A DNA stretch of 64,000 bases from Pseudaminobacter sp040049255. Its GTDB lineage: Bacteria > Pseudomonadota > Alphaproteobacteria > Rhizobiales > Rhizobiaceae. The stretch lies in assembly GCF_040049255.1 (NCBI RefSeq), contig NZ_JBDZDR010000011.1, positions 1-64,000 of the forward strand, given 5' to 3'. Below, piece after piece: positions 51,607-60,722 of this stretch. Every line of letters begins with the position of its first letter. Position 1 is the stretch's first letter. The notes below the pieces were generated by a model. The model saw only the letters and a program-made list of their open reading frames with translations. It was not told the DNA's origin and did no database searches. The position numbers and the translations under genes are program-made.

Positions 51607-53702
51607 GAAATGGTTCCGAGCACCCGAATTTCGACGCCCTTGGCGATCTCGACATGCGAAAGGACGGGCAGGGTCGAGAACAGGCGCTCGATGATCATGC
51701 GCACATAGGGGCGGGAATCCGGCGCCGTGACGATGACGAAGCGCTCGCCCGCTTCCATGTGTTTGCGAATGACGTTGCTGGCTTCCTGGCCGAATTCCTC
51801 GAGCTGGCGCGGATCGATGTCGAACTCGCGAACCTCGCCCTTGGCGTCGCGCTTGAGGCTCTGGTGGAAGGCAAGGTCCCAGCGGTTGCCCAGGCGAAGC
51901 ACCTTGAGCACGCCGCCCTCGCTGAGATCGCCGCAGATCTGCTGGGCCATGCGTACGCGCACATGCTCCACGATCTGCTCCGTGCGGCGCACATGAGGCG
52001 CGATCTCGGCGATAGCCTCGATGATGAGGTGCAGATTGCGAATGGAAACGCGCTCGGCCAGCAGCAGCTTCAGCACCGCCTGCAGGCCCGGATATGAGAT
52101 ATGCGAGGTGCAGATCTCGTCGGCCAGCTTGCGGTATTCGGGGTCCTGCCGCTCCAGCAGCGCCTTCATGTCCTTGTAGGAGAGAAGCTGCGGCAGGTTG
52201 TTGCGGATCACCTCGCTGAGGTGGGTGAGCAGCACCGACATGTTGTCGGCAAAGGTGAACTGCTCGCGCTTCAGGTCTTCGATGAACATGTCCGGCACCG
52301 AGAAGGCGCGCATGCCGAAGGCGGGTTCGCGCACTTCTTCGCCCGGGATGTCGGGGATCTCGCGCTGGCCCAGCAGAACCATGACCTCGCCCACGCGCAT
52401 CTGGTGCTCTGCCACGACGGTGCCGTGGATCTTGATCTGGTAGCTCTTGCTCGGCATGCTGAGATCGTCTGTCAGGCGCACCTCGGGCACGACGAAACCA
52501 TATTGCTGGGCGAACTTCTTGCGCATCTTGCCCATGCGGAAGGCCAGTTCCTGATGCGAGAGAAGCAGCTTGGTGGAGAGCTGCTTGCCGATGAGCAGTT
52601 CGATCTCGGCGGTCTTCAGCGAAGCCTTCACCGAGTTTCGCTCCTCTTCCGCCTTATTTTCCTGCGCTTCCTTTTCAGCGGCCTTGGCTTCGGCGGCGCG
52701 CTGCTCCTCGCGGCGAGGAACGATATAGCCAAGCGCGGCCATGGCCCCGGCCAGGGAAACAAAGGGCAGCATGGGCAGGCCGGGCATAAGCCCCAACACC
52801 ACCAGAAGCAGCGCGGCGACGTAGAGCGCGCGCGGGTGTGCGCCGAGCTGCCCAAACACGGCCTGGTTGGCCGAGCCGCGTGTGCCTCCCTTTGAAACGA
52901 GGAGGCCGGCCGCGAGCGAGACGATCAGGGCCGGAATCTGGGTGACGAGACCATCGCCCACCGACAGTTTCACAAAGATGTCCGAGGCTTTGCCGATGTC
53001 CATGCCATGGCGGAAATAGCCGATGGCGATGCCGCCGACGATGTTGATCGCCGTGATGATCAGGCCGGCGATAGCGTCGCCACGCACGAATTTCGAAGCA
53101 CCGTCCATCGAGCCGAAGAAGGAGCTTTCCTCCTCCAGTTCGCGGCGACGCAGCTGCGCCGTCTTGTCATCGATCACGCCGGCGGAAAGGTCGGCGTCGA
53201 TCGACATCTGCTTGCCGGGAATGGCGTCCAGCGTGAAGCGCGCGCCCACCTCGGCGATACGGGTCGCGCCCTTGGTGATGACGATAAAGTTCACGATGAC
53301 CAGGATCAGGAAGACGATCAAGCCGATCGCAAAATCGCCGCTCATGACGAGCTGGGAAAAGCCGCTGATGACATAGCCGGCGGCATGGGTGCCGACATTG
53401 CCTTCGGAAAGGATCATGCGCGTGGTGGCGATGTTCAGCGACAGGCGCAGCATCGTGGCGATGAGCAGGATGGTCGGAAAGGAGGAGAAGTCCAGCGGCC
53501 GCTGGATCCACAGCGCCACCATCAGGATCAACACCGACAGCGCGATGGAGAAGGCAAGGCCGACGTCGATCAGGAACGCCGGTATCGGAAGAAACAGCAC
53601 CGCCAGGATGACGACAATGCCCAAGGCGAAGAAAACGTCGCGGCCACTCCTGGAGGCGGTTCCGGTCGGCAATGTTTCTGCGAGGGCCACGTGCATCTCC
53701 AT
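51603..53702 (-). CDS. flhA: Flagellar export gate protein FlhA
   Basis: A 699-residue export-gate subunit. The N-terminal ~330 residues hold eight membrane helices with the FHIPEP-family signature stretch around PRFTLDAIPGKQMSIDADL-like residues (ARFTLDAIPGKQMSIDADLS) and a cytoplasmic loop. The C-terminal ~340 residues form the soluble chaperone-docking domain (LTHLSEVIRNNLPQLLSYKD and following). 195 bp separate it from fliQ, and most of that gap is without features. Confidence 0.96.
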   Translation of the reverse strand: MEMHVALAETLPTGTASRSGRDVFFALGIVVILAVLFLPIPAFLIDVGLAFSIALSVLILMVALWIQRPLDFSSFPTILLIATMLRLSLNIATTRMILSEGNVGTHAAGYVISGFSQLVMSGDFAIGLIVFLILVIVNFIVITKGATRIAEVGARFTLDAIPGKQMSIDADLSAGVIDDKTAQLRRRELEEESSFFGSMDGASKFVRGDAIAGLIITAINIVGGIAIGYFRHGMDIGKASDIFVKLSVGDGLVTQIPALIVSLAAGLLVSKGGTRGSANQAVFGQLGAHPRALYVAALLLVVLGLMPGLPMLPFVSLAGAMAALGYIVPRREEQRAAEAKAAEKEAQENKAEEERNSVKASLKTAEIELLIGKQLSTKLLLSHQELAFRMGKMRKKFAQQYGFVVPEVRLTDDLSMPSKSYQIKIHGTVVAEHQMRVGEVMVLLGQREIPDIPGEEVREPAFGMRAFSVPDMFIEDLKREQFTFADNMSVLLTHLSEVIRNNLPQLLSYKDMKALLERQDPEYRKLADEICTSHISYPGLQAVLKLLLAERVSIRNLHLIIEAIAEIAPHVRRTEQIVEHVRVRMAQQICGDLSEGGVLKVLRLGNRWDLAFHQSLKRDAKGEVREFDIDPRQLEEFGQEASNVIRKHMEAGERFVIVTAPDSRPYVRMIIERLFSTLPVLSHVEIAKGVEIRVLGTIS

Positions 53703-53896
53703 ACGTCATCCTGCGTGCGTTAGACGTGCACACCGGCTATCGGCAGCCTAGCGAGCCAAGCTTGCGCGAACATGGGAGAAGAGGGCGGGCGCAAATTGCG
53801 CCGATCAGGACACCGGGGAAGGGGAGGGCGGCTACGGCTCGATGCTATGCCCTTGCCTTAGCTGAACCAGGCCTGTGACGCGCCCCGGCCGGGTCT

Positions 53897-54163
53897 TCAG
53901 AAGCCGTTCTCGATGCGCTGGAAAATCACATTGGTGAAGGAGGAGATCTGCGCACCGATGAAGGGTGCAGTGAACGCCACCACCAGCATGATGGCGACGA
54001 TCTTCGGAACGAAGGTAAGCGTGATTTCCTGGATTTGTGTCAGCGCCTGGATCAGTGCAATTCCAACGCCGACGATCATGGCTGCTGCGACGGCCGGACC
54101 GGCCGCCGTAAGCACGGTCCAGATGGCAAACTGGACGATATCGAGGGCATCGGCCTCGTTCAC
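53897..54163 (-). CDS. fliQ: Flagellar export gate protein FliQ
   Basis: An 88-residue two-helix gate subunit. QALTQIQEITLTFVPKIVAI is the conserved core. The GTG start overlaps the flgD stop by 4 bp. Length is normal. Confidence 0.94.
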   Translation of the reverse strand: MNEADALDIVQFAIWTVLTAAGPAVAAAMIVGVGIALIQALTQIQEITLTFVPKIVAIMLVVAFTAPFIGAQISSFTNVIFQRIENGF

Positions 54164-54567
54164 GCTTCGCTCGACTTGACGCTGACGCCAGGGCCCACGA
54201 CGATTTCGCTGCCATCCTTGAGAACTGCGATGATGCCGTCCGAGAACAGGCGGACTTCGGCAACCTCACCGCTCACCTTGCCGTCGGCGGAGGTGATGAC
54301 CCGGCCGATCAGTGCATCGGCCTGGGACAATGTCTGCGATTGCAGAAGCTGGTCGAGCCTGTTGTTGATCTGGACCGACTGCTCAACCTGCGAAAACGAC
54401 GCCAGCTGAGCGACATACTGGGTCGAATCCATGGGGTTTGTCGGATCCTGGTTCCTCATCTCGGCCACCAGCAGGCGCAGGAACGACTGGTAGTCCACCG
54501 CCGTCTTGGACGTCGGGGTTGCAGCTTGGCTAGTTGCCGAGGTGGTTGCTCCGATGGTCATGCTCAT
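54160..54567 (-). CDS. flgD: Hook assembly scaffold FlgD
   Basis: A 135-residue hook-cap protein needed for FlgE polymerisation. It holds the conserved N-terminal domain (DYQSFLRLLVAEMRNQDPTN, PMDSTQYVAQLASFSQVEQS) followed by only a short region, as in other rhizobial FlgD proteins, which are shorter than the enteric one. Its ATG shares one base with the flbT stop. Confidence 0.94.
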   Translation of the reverse strand: MSMTIGATTSATSQAATPTSKTAVDYQSFLRLLVAEMRNQDPTNPMDSTQYVAQLASFSQVEQSVQINNRLDQLLQSQTLSQADALIGRVITSADGKVSGEVAEVRLFSDGIIAVLKDGSEIVVGPGVSVKSSEA

Positions 54568-55010
54568 CAGTATCGTTCTCCTACGGCCGCGGCCTGTGGT
54601 TGCAGTGTCGCGCTGTGGTTGGGGGCAAGCGCCTTTTCTTCGAGGCGGTAAAGCGAACGCAGCGCCTTCAGCGCATCATAGACGCGGTCCTCGCCCACCA
54701 TGCGGTCGATCTGCTTGAGCGTTGTGCGCACTTCCTCGTCTTCGAAACCCTCCAGGAGCCTGGGCAAGGACTGGCGAAACAATTCATAGGCCTGTGCGGC
54801 GCCCGCGGGCTCCATTAACATGATCTGGATCATGAAATAGAGCTGTCGCAGCGGGGTCGTGGCCTGCTCGGGCTGAAGCACATGGCTTTCCAGCAGGAAC
54901 TGCACGTCGTTCAGCAATTCAAGCGTGACTTTGCGGTCAACCTTGATAACCGCGCCGTTGATGTAGATCTTCTCGTTCGGCTTGAGCGAGATTTTCAATG
55001 CAGTCTTCAT
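54567..55010 (-). CDS. flbT: Flagellin mRNA regulator FlbT
   Basis: A 147-residue post-transcriptional regulator. In Caulobacter FlbT binds the flagellin message leader and promotes its decay; in some relatives it activates. The start LKISLKPNEKIYINGAVIKV and LLNDVQFLLESHVLQPEQAT are diagnostic. Overlaps flaF by 4 bp. Confidence 0.94.
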   Translation of the reverse strand: MKTALKISLKPNEKIYINGAVIKVDRKVTLELLNDVQFLLESHVLQPEQATTPLRQLYFMIQIMLMEPAGAAQAYELFRQSLPRLLEGFEDEEVRTTLKQIDRMVGEDRVYDALKALRSLYRLEEKALAPNHSATLQPQAAAVGERY

Positions 55011-55354
55011 TGAATGCCGTCGCGGATAATCTGCGAAACTTCGATCAGACCATCGAAATTGTCGGAGCGGCCCTGGCGCACCTCTTCAGCTTCGCGCAGC
55101 AGCCACAGCCCAATCGAAATGAGATTCGCGCGCAGTTCCTTCGGAAGCGCATTGTCCGGGCTGCCGAGGTCCTCGATGAAGGTCGTCCACAAGCGATTGG
55201 TGAACCGCAGTGCTTCGATTGCCTGCATCGTATTTGCGCCAGCTTCGCGCGCAGCCGTCAGCAGGTCGATCGAGCGGCTGAGAAGCTGCTTTTCGCGATC
55301 CTTGGCGTCTGCGGCGGAGTCGGCCTGGACGTCTGCGTAGGAGAATTGGTACAT
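55007..55354 (-). CDS. flaF: Flagellin assembly regulator FlaF
   Basis: A 115-residue helical protein, partner of FlbT; it binds flagellin and promotes its translation or secretion. LRFTNRLWTTFIEDLGSPDN and LPKELRANLISIGLWLLREA are family cores. Overlaps flbT and starts 12 bp after flgL. Confidence 0.93.
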   Translation of the reverse strand: MYQFSYADVQADSAADAKDREKQLLSRSIDLLTAAREAGANTMQAIEALRFTNRLWTTFIEDLGSPDNALPKELRANLISIGLWLLREAEEVRQGRSDNFDGLIEVSQIIRDGIQ

Positions 55355-55365
55355 CGTATTCCCGA

Positions 55366-56412
55366 TCAGCTCAGGTATCGCAGCAGGCTGAGCTGCTGGA
55401 TACGCGCGGTAATCGCGTAGGCGGTCTCGATATGAGATAGCAGATCGGAAACCCGTGCCGCGGCCTCGTAGGGGTCCACGCCCTCGGTCGCCAGAATGTG
55501 CTTCTGGATCAGGGTGCTTTGCTGCTCCAGTCGGTCGCTCGCATCGGCGACGCGCTTTTCGGCGATGCCGACCTCACTGCGCTGCTTGACAAGGTCGCTG
55601 ATCGCCTCTCCGACCAGTGCAAATGAACGCTCAACAAGGGCTTTGCTCGCGGCAGTATTGAGGTTCCCCGTCATTAGCTCGTTCATCAGCGTCGCCGCCA
55701 TGGCAAGCTTGCGCGGGGCAGCCCCATTAGCGCTGACAGAGGTCTCGGTGGTGTCGTTAAGGGAAATGCGACTGACGATGACCTGGTCCGAAGCGTTGGA
55801 CCAGTTTTGCCAGCCTGCTCCCAAAAACTGAGGTTCGACGATATTGGTCAGAAAGTCGTCCATGTCGGCTGCCGTAATTGAACTGGCGGCCGGGTCGCTC
55901 GCGGTAAAGCCGAAGCGGTTGAAGAAGGCATCATCGAAGGCAATCTTGCCGTTCGTGGCAGGATCCTGCAAATCGTTGAGCGGCCTCACGTCGGTGTTGA
56001 TCCCGGCGAACAGATATTCGCCGTCCATGCTGGTATTGAACATGGCGTCAAGGCTGGCCAGCACGTGCTTCGCGCCGTTGGTGACCACGTGAGGCATGGC
56101 GTTGCCGGAGATAACGGTGGCAAGCAGCGAAAGGAAATTCTGCGCCGTATCCGAGACCTGGCTCAGCGCGATCTGCGTAGATGACAGTCGCGCAGCGGCC
56201 CGGGTGTTGGAATCTACTATTCCGTTGATGCGTTCCAGTTCGCGGTTGAAGGTTACGGACTGCGAGCTGCGAGCTCCGAGCGCCTGGCCCTTGTCGGCGA
56301 AGAAGCCAGTTGTCTGCTCCTTCTGTGCCTTCGCCAGAGCTGCCTGCGTTTTCATCAGCGAATAGCGCATCGCTTCTGAAACGGCTGAGGATGAGACGAA
56401 GCTAGCTTTCAT
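55366..56412 (-). CDS. flgL: Hook-filament junction protein FlgL (HAP3)
   Basis: A 348-residue flagellin-like junction protein. Conserved helical ends (MKTQAALAKAQKEQTTGFFA near the start and the C-terminal LSHIETAYAITARIQQLSLL) surround a variable middle. It joins the hook to the filament with FlgK. Starts 5 bp after the flgK stop. Confidence 0.92.
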   Translation of the reverse strand: MKASFVSSSAVSEAMRYSLMKTQAALAKAQKEQTTGFFADKGQALGARSSQSVTFNRELERINGIVDSNTRAAARLSSTQIALSQVSDTAQNFLSLLATVISGNAMPHVVTNGAKHVLASLDAMFNTSMDGEYLFAGINTDVRPLNDLQDPATNGKIAFDDAFFNRFGFTASDPAASSITAADMDDFLTNIVEPQFLGAGWQNWSNASDQVIVSRISLNDTTETSVSANGAAPRKLAMAATLMNELMTGNLNTAASKALVERSFALVGEAISDLVKQRSEVGIAEKRVADASDRLEQQSTLIQKHILATEGVDPYEAAARVSDLLSHIETAYAITARIQQLSLLRYLS

Positions 56413-56416
56413 CGGA

Positions 56417-57868
56417 TTACCTCACTGCGGCCAGCAGGGCTGCCAGCATTTCATCCACGGCCTTTATGAGGCGGGCGGACGCTTGATAGGAGTGCTCGAG
56501 ATCGAGCAGCATGGACATTTCCATGTCGACATTCACGCCCGTCATGTTGGAAAGCGCTTCGGCGCTGCGTACCGCAAGAGCTTCCTTCGTCTCTGCCGCG
56601 CGCGAGGCTTCCTGCCGAAGACCCTGGAACCAGCCGATCGAATTCGCCGAATAGGCAGCGACACTTGCCTTGTCACCGATTCCGGCGGCCGGATCGAAGC
56701 TGACCGGCTCGTCCAGCCGTTGGCTGTAGGCGATAATCAACTCTGCGTAGGAAGAGCCGCCGGGATTATGAATGTAGTTGGCACCATTGGCCCCGCCGTC
56801 GCGCAAATATTCCGGATGGGTAACGAAATCGGGGTTGAGTGAGATCGCGCTTGCCAGTCCATGGACCAGACCGGTCAGCGGCATGCCCGGTGCCGGCGGC
56901 GGGGTAGTGAACAAACCGGCCATCGGATCGCCGGGGGGCGGGGCAGACGGGTTTGTCTCGGCAAAAGCATTGATCAGCCCGCGCGCAATCTCGTCAAGCT
57001 GGCTTTGCATGGTCACGGCCACGCTGTCGCGCAACTGGACAAGAGCGGCGAGCTTTCCGCCCGCACCGACAGTGCCGCCCGAGCCGATCGGCACGGGTAC
57101 GCCGTCGATATAGATCTTGTTGCCTGCTTCACCGGCCGGATAGGCAGGCGAAGCCTCGAAAGCGATGCTGCGCGGGATCGTTTCGAAAACCGTCGTACCG
57201 TCGCTGGTCATGATGACCATGTCATTGTCGCTGCGGGTGATGGTCGAGATCGGCAGAAAGTCGGAGATCTGCTTCAGCAACCCGTCGCGTCTGTCGAGTT
57301 CGTCATTGACGTCGCGCCCAGCGCGCGTGCCCGCGACGATCCGATTGTTGGCATCCTTGAACTGCGCCAACAGGTTGTTGAGATCATCGACCGCGTAGGC
57401 GATTTCCTGGTCGGTTTCGGCGCGGAATGCCTGGATTGAACTCGCGCCGTCATTGAGGCTGCGCACGACTTCGCGCGCGGCATTGATGGCATTGTCTGCC
57501 AATGTCCGGTTGGACGGCGCGGCGGAATATATCTGCAGAGCTTTCTGCAGCTCCGTGATCGAGGCCGCCGGAGACATCGCGTTTTCGACGCCGTTCACCC
57601 GCAGGTTCAGGTGGTCGAGGCCGATATACAGTGTGGCCTGCCCGCTGTAGGCGGACACCGCCGACAGGTTCTGGCGGAACAGCTGTTCGTTGGTTGCGCG
57701 CTGGATGACAACAACGCGCGCACCGGGGGCCGAACTTGAGAGCACCGCTGTCCGCCGCGCATAGTCGCTGTTGTTCTGCTCCATGACGTTGCGCGAGACG
57801 ACGTTTGTTTGACGGCCCGTATTGAGGAGCGACGACTGCGCGATGCTGAGTGCGGAGGATAATGACAT
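56417..57868 (-). CDS. flgK: Hook-associated protein FlgK (HAP1)
   Basis: A 483-residue junction protein. The N-terminus SALSIAQSSLLNTGRQTNVV and the C-terminal SNMTGVNVDMEMSMLLDLEH, SYQASARLIKAVDEMLAALL are typical; the two ends pair into the filament coiled coil. The middle is proline- and alanine-rich around 320. 30 bp after flgE. Confidence 0.94.
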   Translation of the reverse strand: MSLSSALSIAQSSLLNTGRQTNVVSRNVMEQNNSDYARRTAVLSSSAPGARVVVIQRATNEQLFRQNLSAVSAYSGQATLYIGLDHLNLRVNGVENAMSPAASITELQKALQIYSAAPSNRTLADNAINAAREVVRSLNDGASSIQAFRAETDQEIAYAVDDLNNLLAQFKDANNRIVAGTRAGRDVNDELDRRDGLLKQISDFLPISTITRSDNDMVIMTSDGTTVFETIPRSIAFEASPAYPAGEAGNKIYIDGVPVPIGSGGTVGAGGKLAALVQLRDSVAVTMQSQLDEIARGLINAFAETNPSAPPPGDPMAGLFTTPPPAPGMPLTGLVHGLASAISLNPDFVTHPEYLRDGGANGANYIHNPGGSSYAELIIAYSQRLDEPVSFDPAAGIGDKASVAAYSANSIGWFQGLRQEASRAAETKEALAVRSAEALSNMTGVNVDMEMSMLLDLEHSYQASARLIKAVDEMLAALLAAVR

Positions 57869-57898
57869 ACTTTATTCCTGTTCGGCTTTCGCGCCGGA

Positions 57899-59158
57899 CT
57901 ACCTTTTCAGGTTGACCAGAATGTCCATAAGGTCTGCGCCTGTCTGGAACACTTTCGAGTTGGCGGTGTAGCTGCGCTGCGACTCGATCATGTCGGTCAG
58001 CTCTTGCGCTATGTCGACGTTGGAATTCTCCAGCGCGCCGGCCACTATCTTGCCCCGGCCGCTGTCGTTGGCCCATCCCATCTGGACGGTGCCTGAGCCT
58101 GCCGTGGTGGCAAACACGTTGCCGGGCAGAACCTGAAGCAGATCCGGGCTTGCCACATCGGCAACCGGGATGCGGAACAGTGCCTTCACGGCGCCGTTTT
58201 CGTAGCGCGCGTAGACGACACCATCCTCGGAGATTTCCACGCCATCAATGCCGCTCGGTGCGGCGCCGTCGTTCTTCGCATCGATGACGGTGTAGCTCTT
58301 GTCTAGCTGCGTCATCTTGGAGAGGTCGATGGTGAGCGACTGCCCCCCCGGCACGGTGAGCGTAATGTCCGTGGCGCTTGCGGGATCCAGCTTGCCGTTC
58401 GTTGGGTCGAAGGTCAGCGTCTGAACCTGCAACGCAGCCGCCCCGTATGGGAAGGAGGTGTCCGGCGCCGCGTCAGCCTGGTTATAGATCGCAACTTCCC
58501 AGGTGGTGGGGCCCGTCTTGGTGTAGTAGACGTCGAGGATAACCTCTCCACCGAGATTATTGTAGGCCACGAGGGACGACTTCGCGGTGTAGCTTGCGGT
58601 GGCCGCATTCAGCGAAGGCAGATCGCCGGCGGCAACCGGCGTTGCGCCCGCCGGAAGGTTGGCGGTGAAGACACCATTCTTGGACGGCACCGCCACCAGC
58701 TCGTTCTGCGCGATGGTGACCGGCACCAGGCCGCCAAAGCCGTTGGCCACCGCGGCCGGGTCGCCGTTTGCGAAGCTGTAGCCCATCAACTGGAAGCCGG
58801 CAGCGTTGATCAGTCGGCCCTGGGCGTCCGGCACGAATGAGCCGGCGCGCGTAAGCACCGGCGCGCCGCCCGGACTCTGGACCACGAAGAAGCCGGCGCC
58901 GTTGATGGCCAGGTCGCTTCCCGACGTCGTGTATCGAAGGTCGCCTTGCTGGCTGATAGCGGTGCGTATCGTGGTCGTGACGCCGCCGGAGGTATAGTTT
59001 CCGGTCACGGTCGGGATGATGAGAGACGAAAACTCCGCGCTCGAGCGCTTGTAGCCGGTAGTGCTGGAATTGGCGATGTTGTCGGCCACGGCGCCAAGGC
59101 GATTAGCCTGCGCGTTCATGCCGGAAACGCCGGTTCGCATCATTCCATACAAGCTCAT
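57899..59158 (-). CDS. flgE: Flagellar hook protein FlgE
   Basis: The 419-residue hook subunit. N-terminal MRTGVSGMNAQANRLGAVAD, NIANSSTTGYKRSSAEFSSL and C-terminal LENSNVDIAQELTDMIESQR, SYTANSKVFQTGADLMDILV match the rod/hook family ends. Its secreted length is controlled by FliK encoded upstream. Confidence 0.95.
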   Translation of the reverse strand: MSLYGMMRTGVSGMNAQANRLGAVADNIANSSTTGYKRSSAEFSSLIIPTVTGNYTSGGVTTTIRTAISQQGDLRYTTSGSDLAINGAGFFVVQSPGGAPVLTRAGSFVPDAQGRLINAAGFQLMGYSFANGDPAAVANGFGGLVPVTIAQNELVAVPSKNGVFTANLPAGATPVAAGDLPSLNAATASYTAKSSLVAYNNLGGEVILDVYYTKTGPTTWEVAIYNQADAAPDTSFPYGAAALQVQTLTFDPTNGKLDPASATDITLTVPGGQSLTIDLSKMTQLDKSYTVIDAKNDGAAPSGIDGVEISEDGVVYARYENGAVKALFRIPVADVASPDLLQVLPGNVFATTAGSGTVQMGWANDSGRGKIVAGALENSNVDIAQELTDMIESQRSYTANSKVFQTGADLMDILVNLKR

Positions 59159-59260
59159 CGAAACGTCTCCTGATTTTCCGACCTCGGTTGGAGAGGCTAT
59201 AGGCGCTGTCTTGCGCGAAGCTGGCGATTTGCTCTCGGCCGCGCCGTAGCGCGGCGCGGT

Positions 59261-59929
59261 TCAGACTATCAGCCGGTAACCGAGGAAACGCTTGGAATCG
59301 ATCGGGTCGAAACCCAGCTTCTCGCGCAGTTTCTTGCGCAGCTTGCTGATGTGGCTTTCCACGACGTTCTCTTCGACCTCTTCGTCGAAAATTCCGTAGA
59401 TCGCGTTGAACACCTGGGTCTTGGTAACGCGCCGGCCGCTATTGCTGGCCAGATATTCAAGAATGCGGCGCTCACGACGCGGCAGAGGCATGGGCTCGCC
59501 GTCGATTTCCGGGTCCCGGCCATCCAGGAAGATCCGCATCGGCCCGATCTGGGTGAAACTCGGGTCTTCCTGGGCACGGCGGCGGATCGCGTTGATGCGC
59601 GCCAGAATTTCGCGAATATGAACCGGCTTGTGAACCACGTCATCGACGCCGGATTCAAACAGCTTGAGGGTGTTTTCGAGCGAATGGTGCTCGCTCAGCG
59701 CAATAACCGGCGCACTGCTTCGGTCGCGGATCTTGCGAGGCGCAAACATATCGTCGCCGCAATCTCCGATCAGAAACGCCCGTACGGATTTGAGATCCGA
59801 TTCGGCTGCGCTTTCGACCCACTCTCCGAATTCGCCCGAGCGGAAGCCGGCGCTAGCCACGCCCTCCCGGTTGAACATTGAGTGATATCCATTTTTGACG
59901 AGCTCTCGCTCGTCCACGATCACGATCAT
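59261..59929 (-). CDS. rem: Rem, OmpR-type activator of late flagellar genes
   Basis: A 222-residue regulator like Rem of Sinorhizobium, which activates motility genes during exponential growth. The N-terminal receiver-like part has D6/E7 in place of the usual acidic pair, D56 in AFLIGDCGDD, and K101 in VVHKPVH. The C-terminal winged helix (LPRRERRILEYLASNSGRRV onward) is well conserved. I use ATG 59929 (MIVIVDERELV). The gap 59930-60146 between it and the transglycosylase gene probably holds its promoter. Confidence 0.92.
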   Translation of the reverse strand: MIVIVDERELVKNGYHSMFNREGVASAGFRSGEFGEWVESAAESDLKSVRAFLIGDCGDDMFAPRKIRDRSSAPVIALSEHHSLENTLKLFESGVDDVVHKPVHIREILARINAIRRRAQEDPSFTQIGPMRIFLDGRDPEIDGEPMPLPRRERRILEYLASNSGRRVTKTQVFNAIYGIFDEEVEENVVESHISKLRKKLREKLGFDPIDSKRFLGYRLIV

Positions 59930-60146
59930 CGGCCGCCCCCGAATCATATGAATTGCCCTTACGGGGAAGTGGTAGACCCTGGCGGGAGTCCTGAAAAACC
60001 ATCAATTCTTGTGGCTGGTTTCTTGGGTGTTGGGAATCGCATGGGTTGCACCGCAATTTCCCGCCGGAGCGCGCGATAGCTGCCGGGGGCAGCAAAACAG
60101 GGCGTTTGCGATTCAATCCTGCCGGAACGTGCAGGCAAGAATGCTA

Positions 60147-60722
60147 CTATGGCGAGCAAAAGGACCGCGCATTGCTGGTCCATTTGCCGAAACCGGTGGC
60201 CACCATGTTGGCGATGACGCGACAAACGTAGCGCTTTTGGGCCGGGTCGTTGTCGGGCCCTGCATGATATCGTGCGACCGCCATCGACCATGTGCTGTGC
60301 CGTGCGCGCAATTGCGCCAGGAAACGCGCGGCGTAGTCGACATTGCGGTGCGGGTCGAGCATCTCGTCCACGCTCCGAAAATGCTGGCCGTGATAGTGGT
60401 GATTGATCTGCATGCAGCCGAGATCAATCAGTTTCGCACCATCTCTGCGCGCGGCGTTGAAAGCCGTGAGGGCATCCGACCTGGACTTCGGGAAGACGGC
60501 CTTGCCCTCGATGTTCATCGCGTTGGGCTGGAGGCTGCCCTTGCGCCCGGTTTCCGTAAGGCCGACGGCGTAAAGTATTCCGACGGGCACGCCGTAGCGA
60601 TCCGCGGCGCGCAGGATCTCTGGCTCGCAGGGATTGCCGGCGGCGGCCGCCGCCACCGACGATGCCGCCACGCTAGATATAAAGACCGTCGCTAGCAGGG
60701 TTCGAAGCATTGGACGCGGCAT
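60147..60722 (-). CDS. Lytic transglycosylase (SLT domain) of the motility locus
   Basis: A 191-residue exported enzyme. A signal peptide (about 1-26, LLATVFISSVAASSVAAAAA) precedes the SLT fold with the catalytic glutamate in AVGLTETGRKG and the later LGCMQINHHYHG and VARYHAGPDN signatures. It could open peptidoglycan for the rod, a task done by the muramidase half of FlgJ elsewhere. The start at ATG 60722 (CAGGG upstream) lies 50 bp inside the end of fliK in another frame; ATG 60710 is an alternative. Matches the position of orf38 in the Sinorhizobium motility cluster. Confidence 0.87.
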   Translation of the reverse strand: MPRPMLRTLLATVFISSVAASSVAAAAAGNPCEPEILRAADRYGVPVGILYAVGLTETGRKGSLQPNAMNIEGKAVFPKSRSDALTAFNAARRDGAKLIDLGCMQINHHYHGQHFRSVDEMLDPHRNVDYAARFLAQLRARHSTWSMAVARYHAGPDNDPAQKRYVCRVIANMVATGFGKWTSNARSFCSP

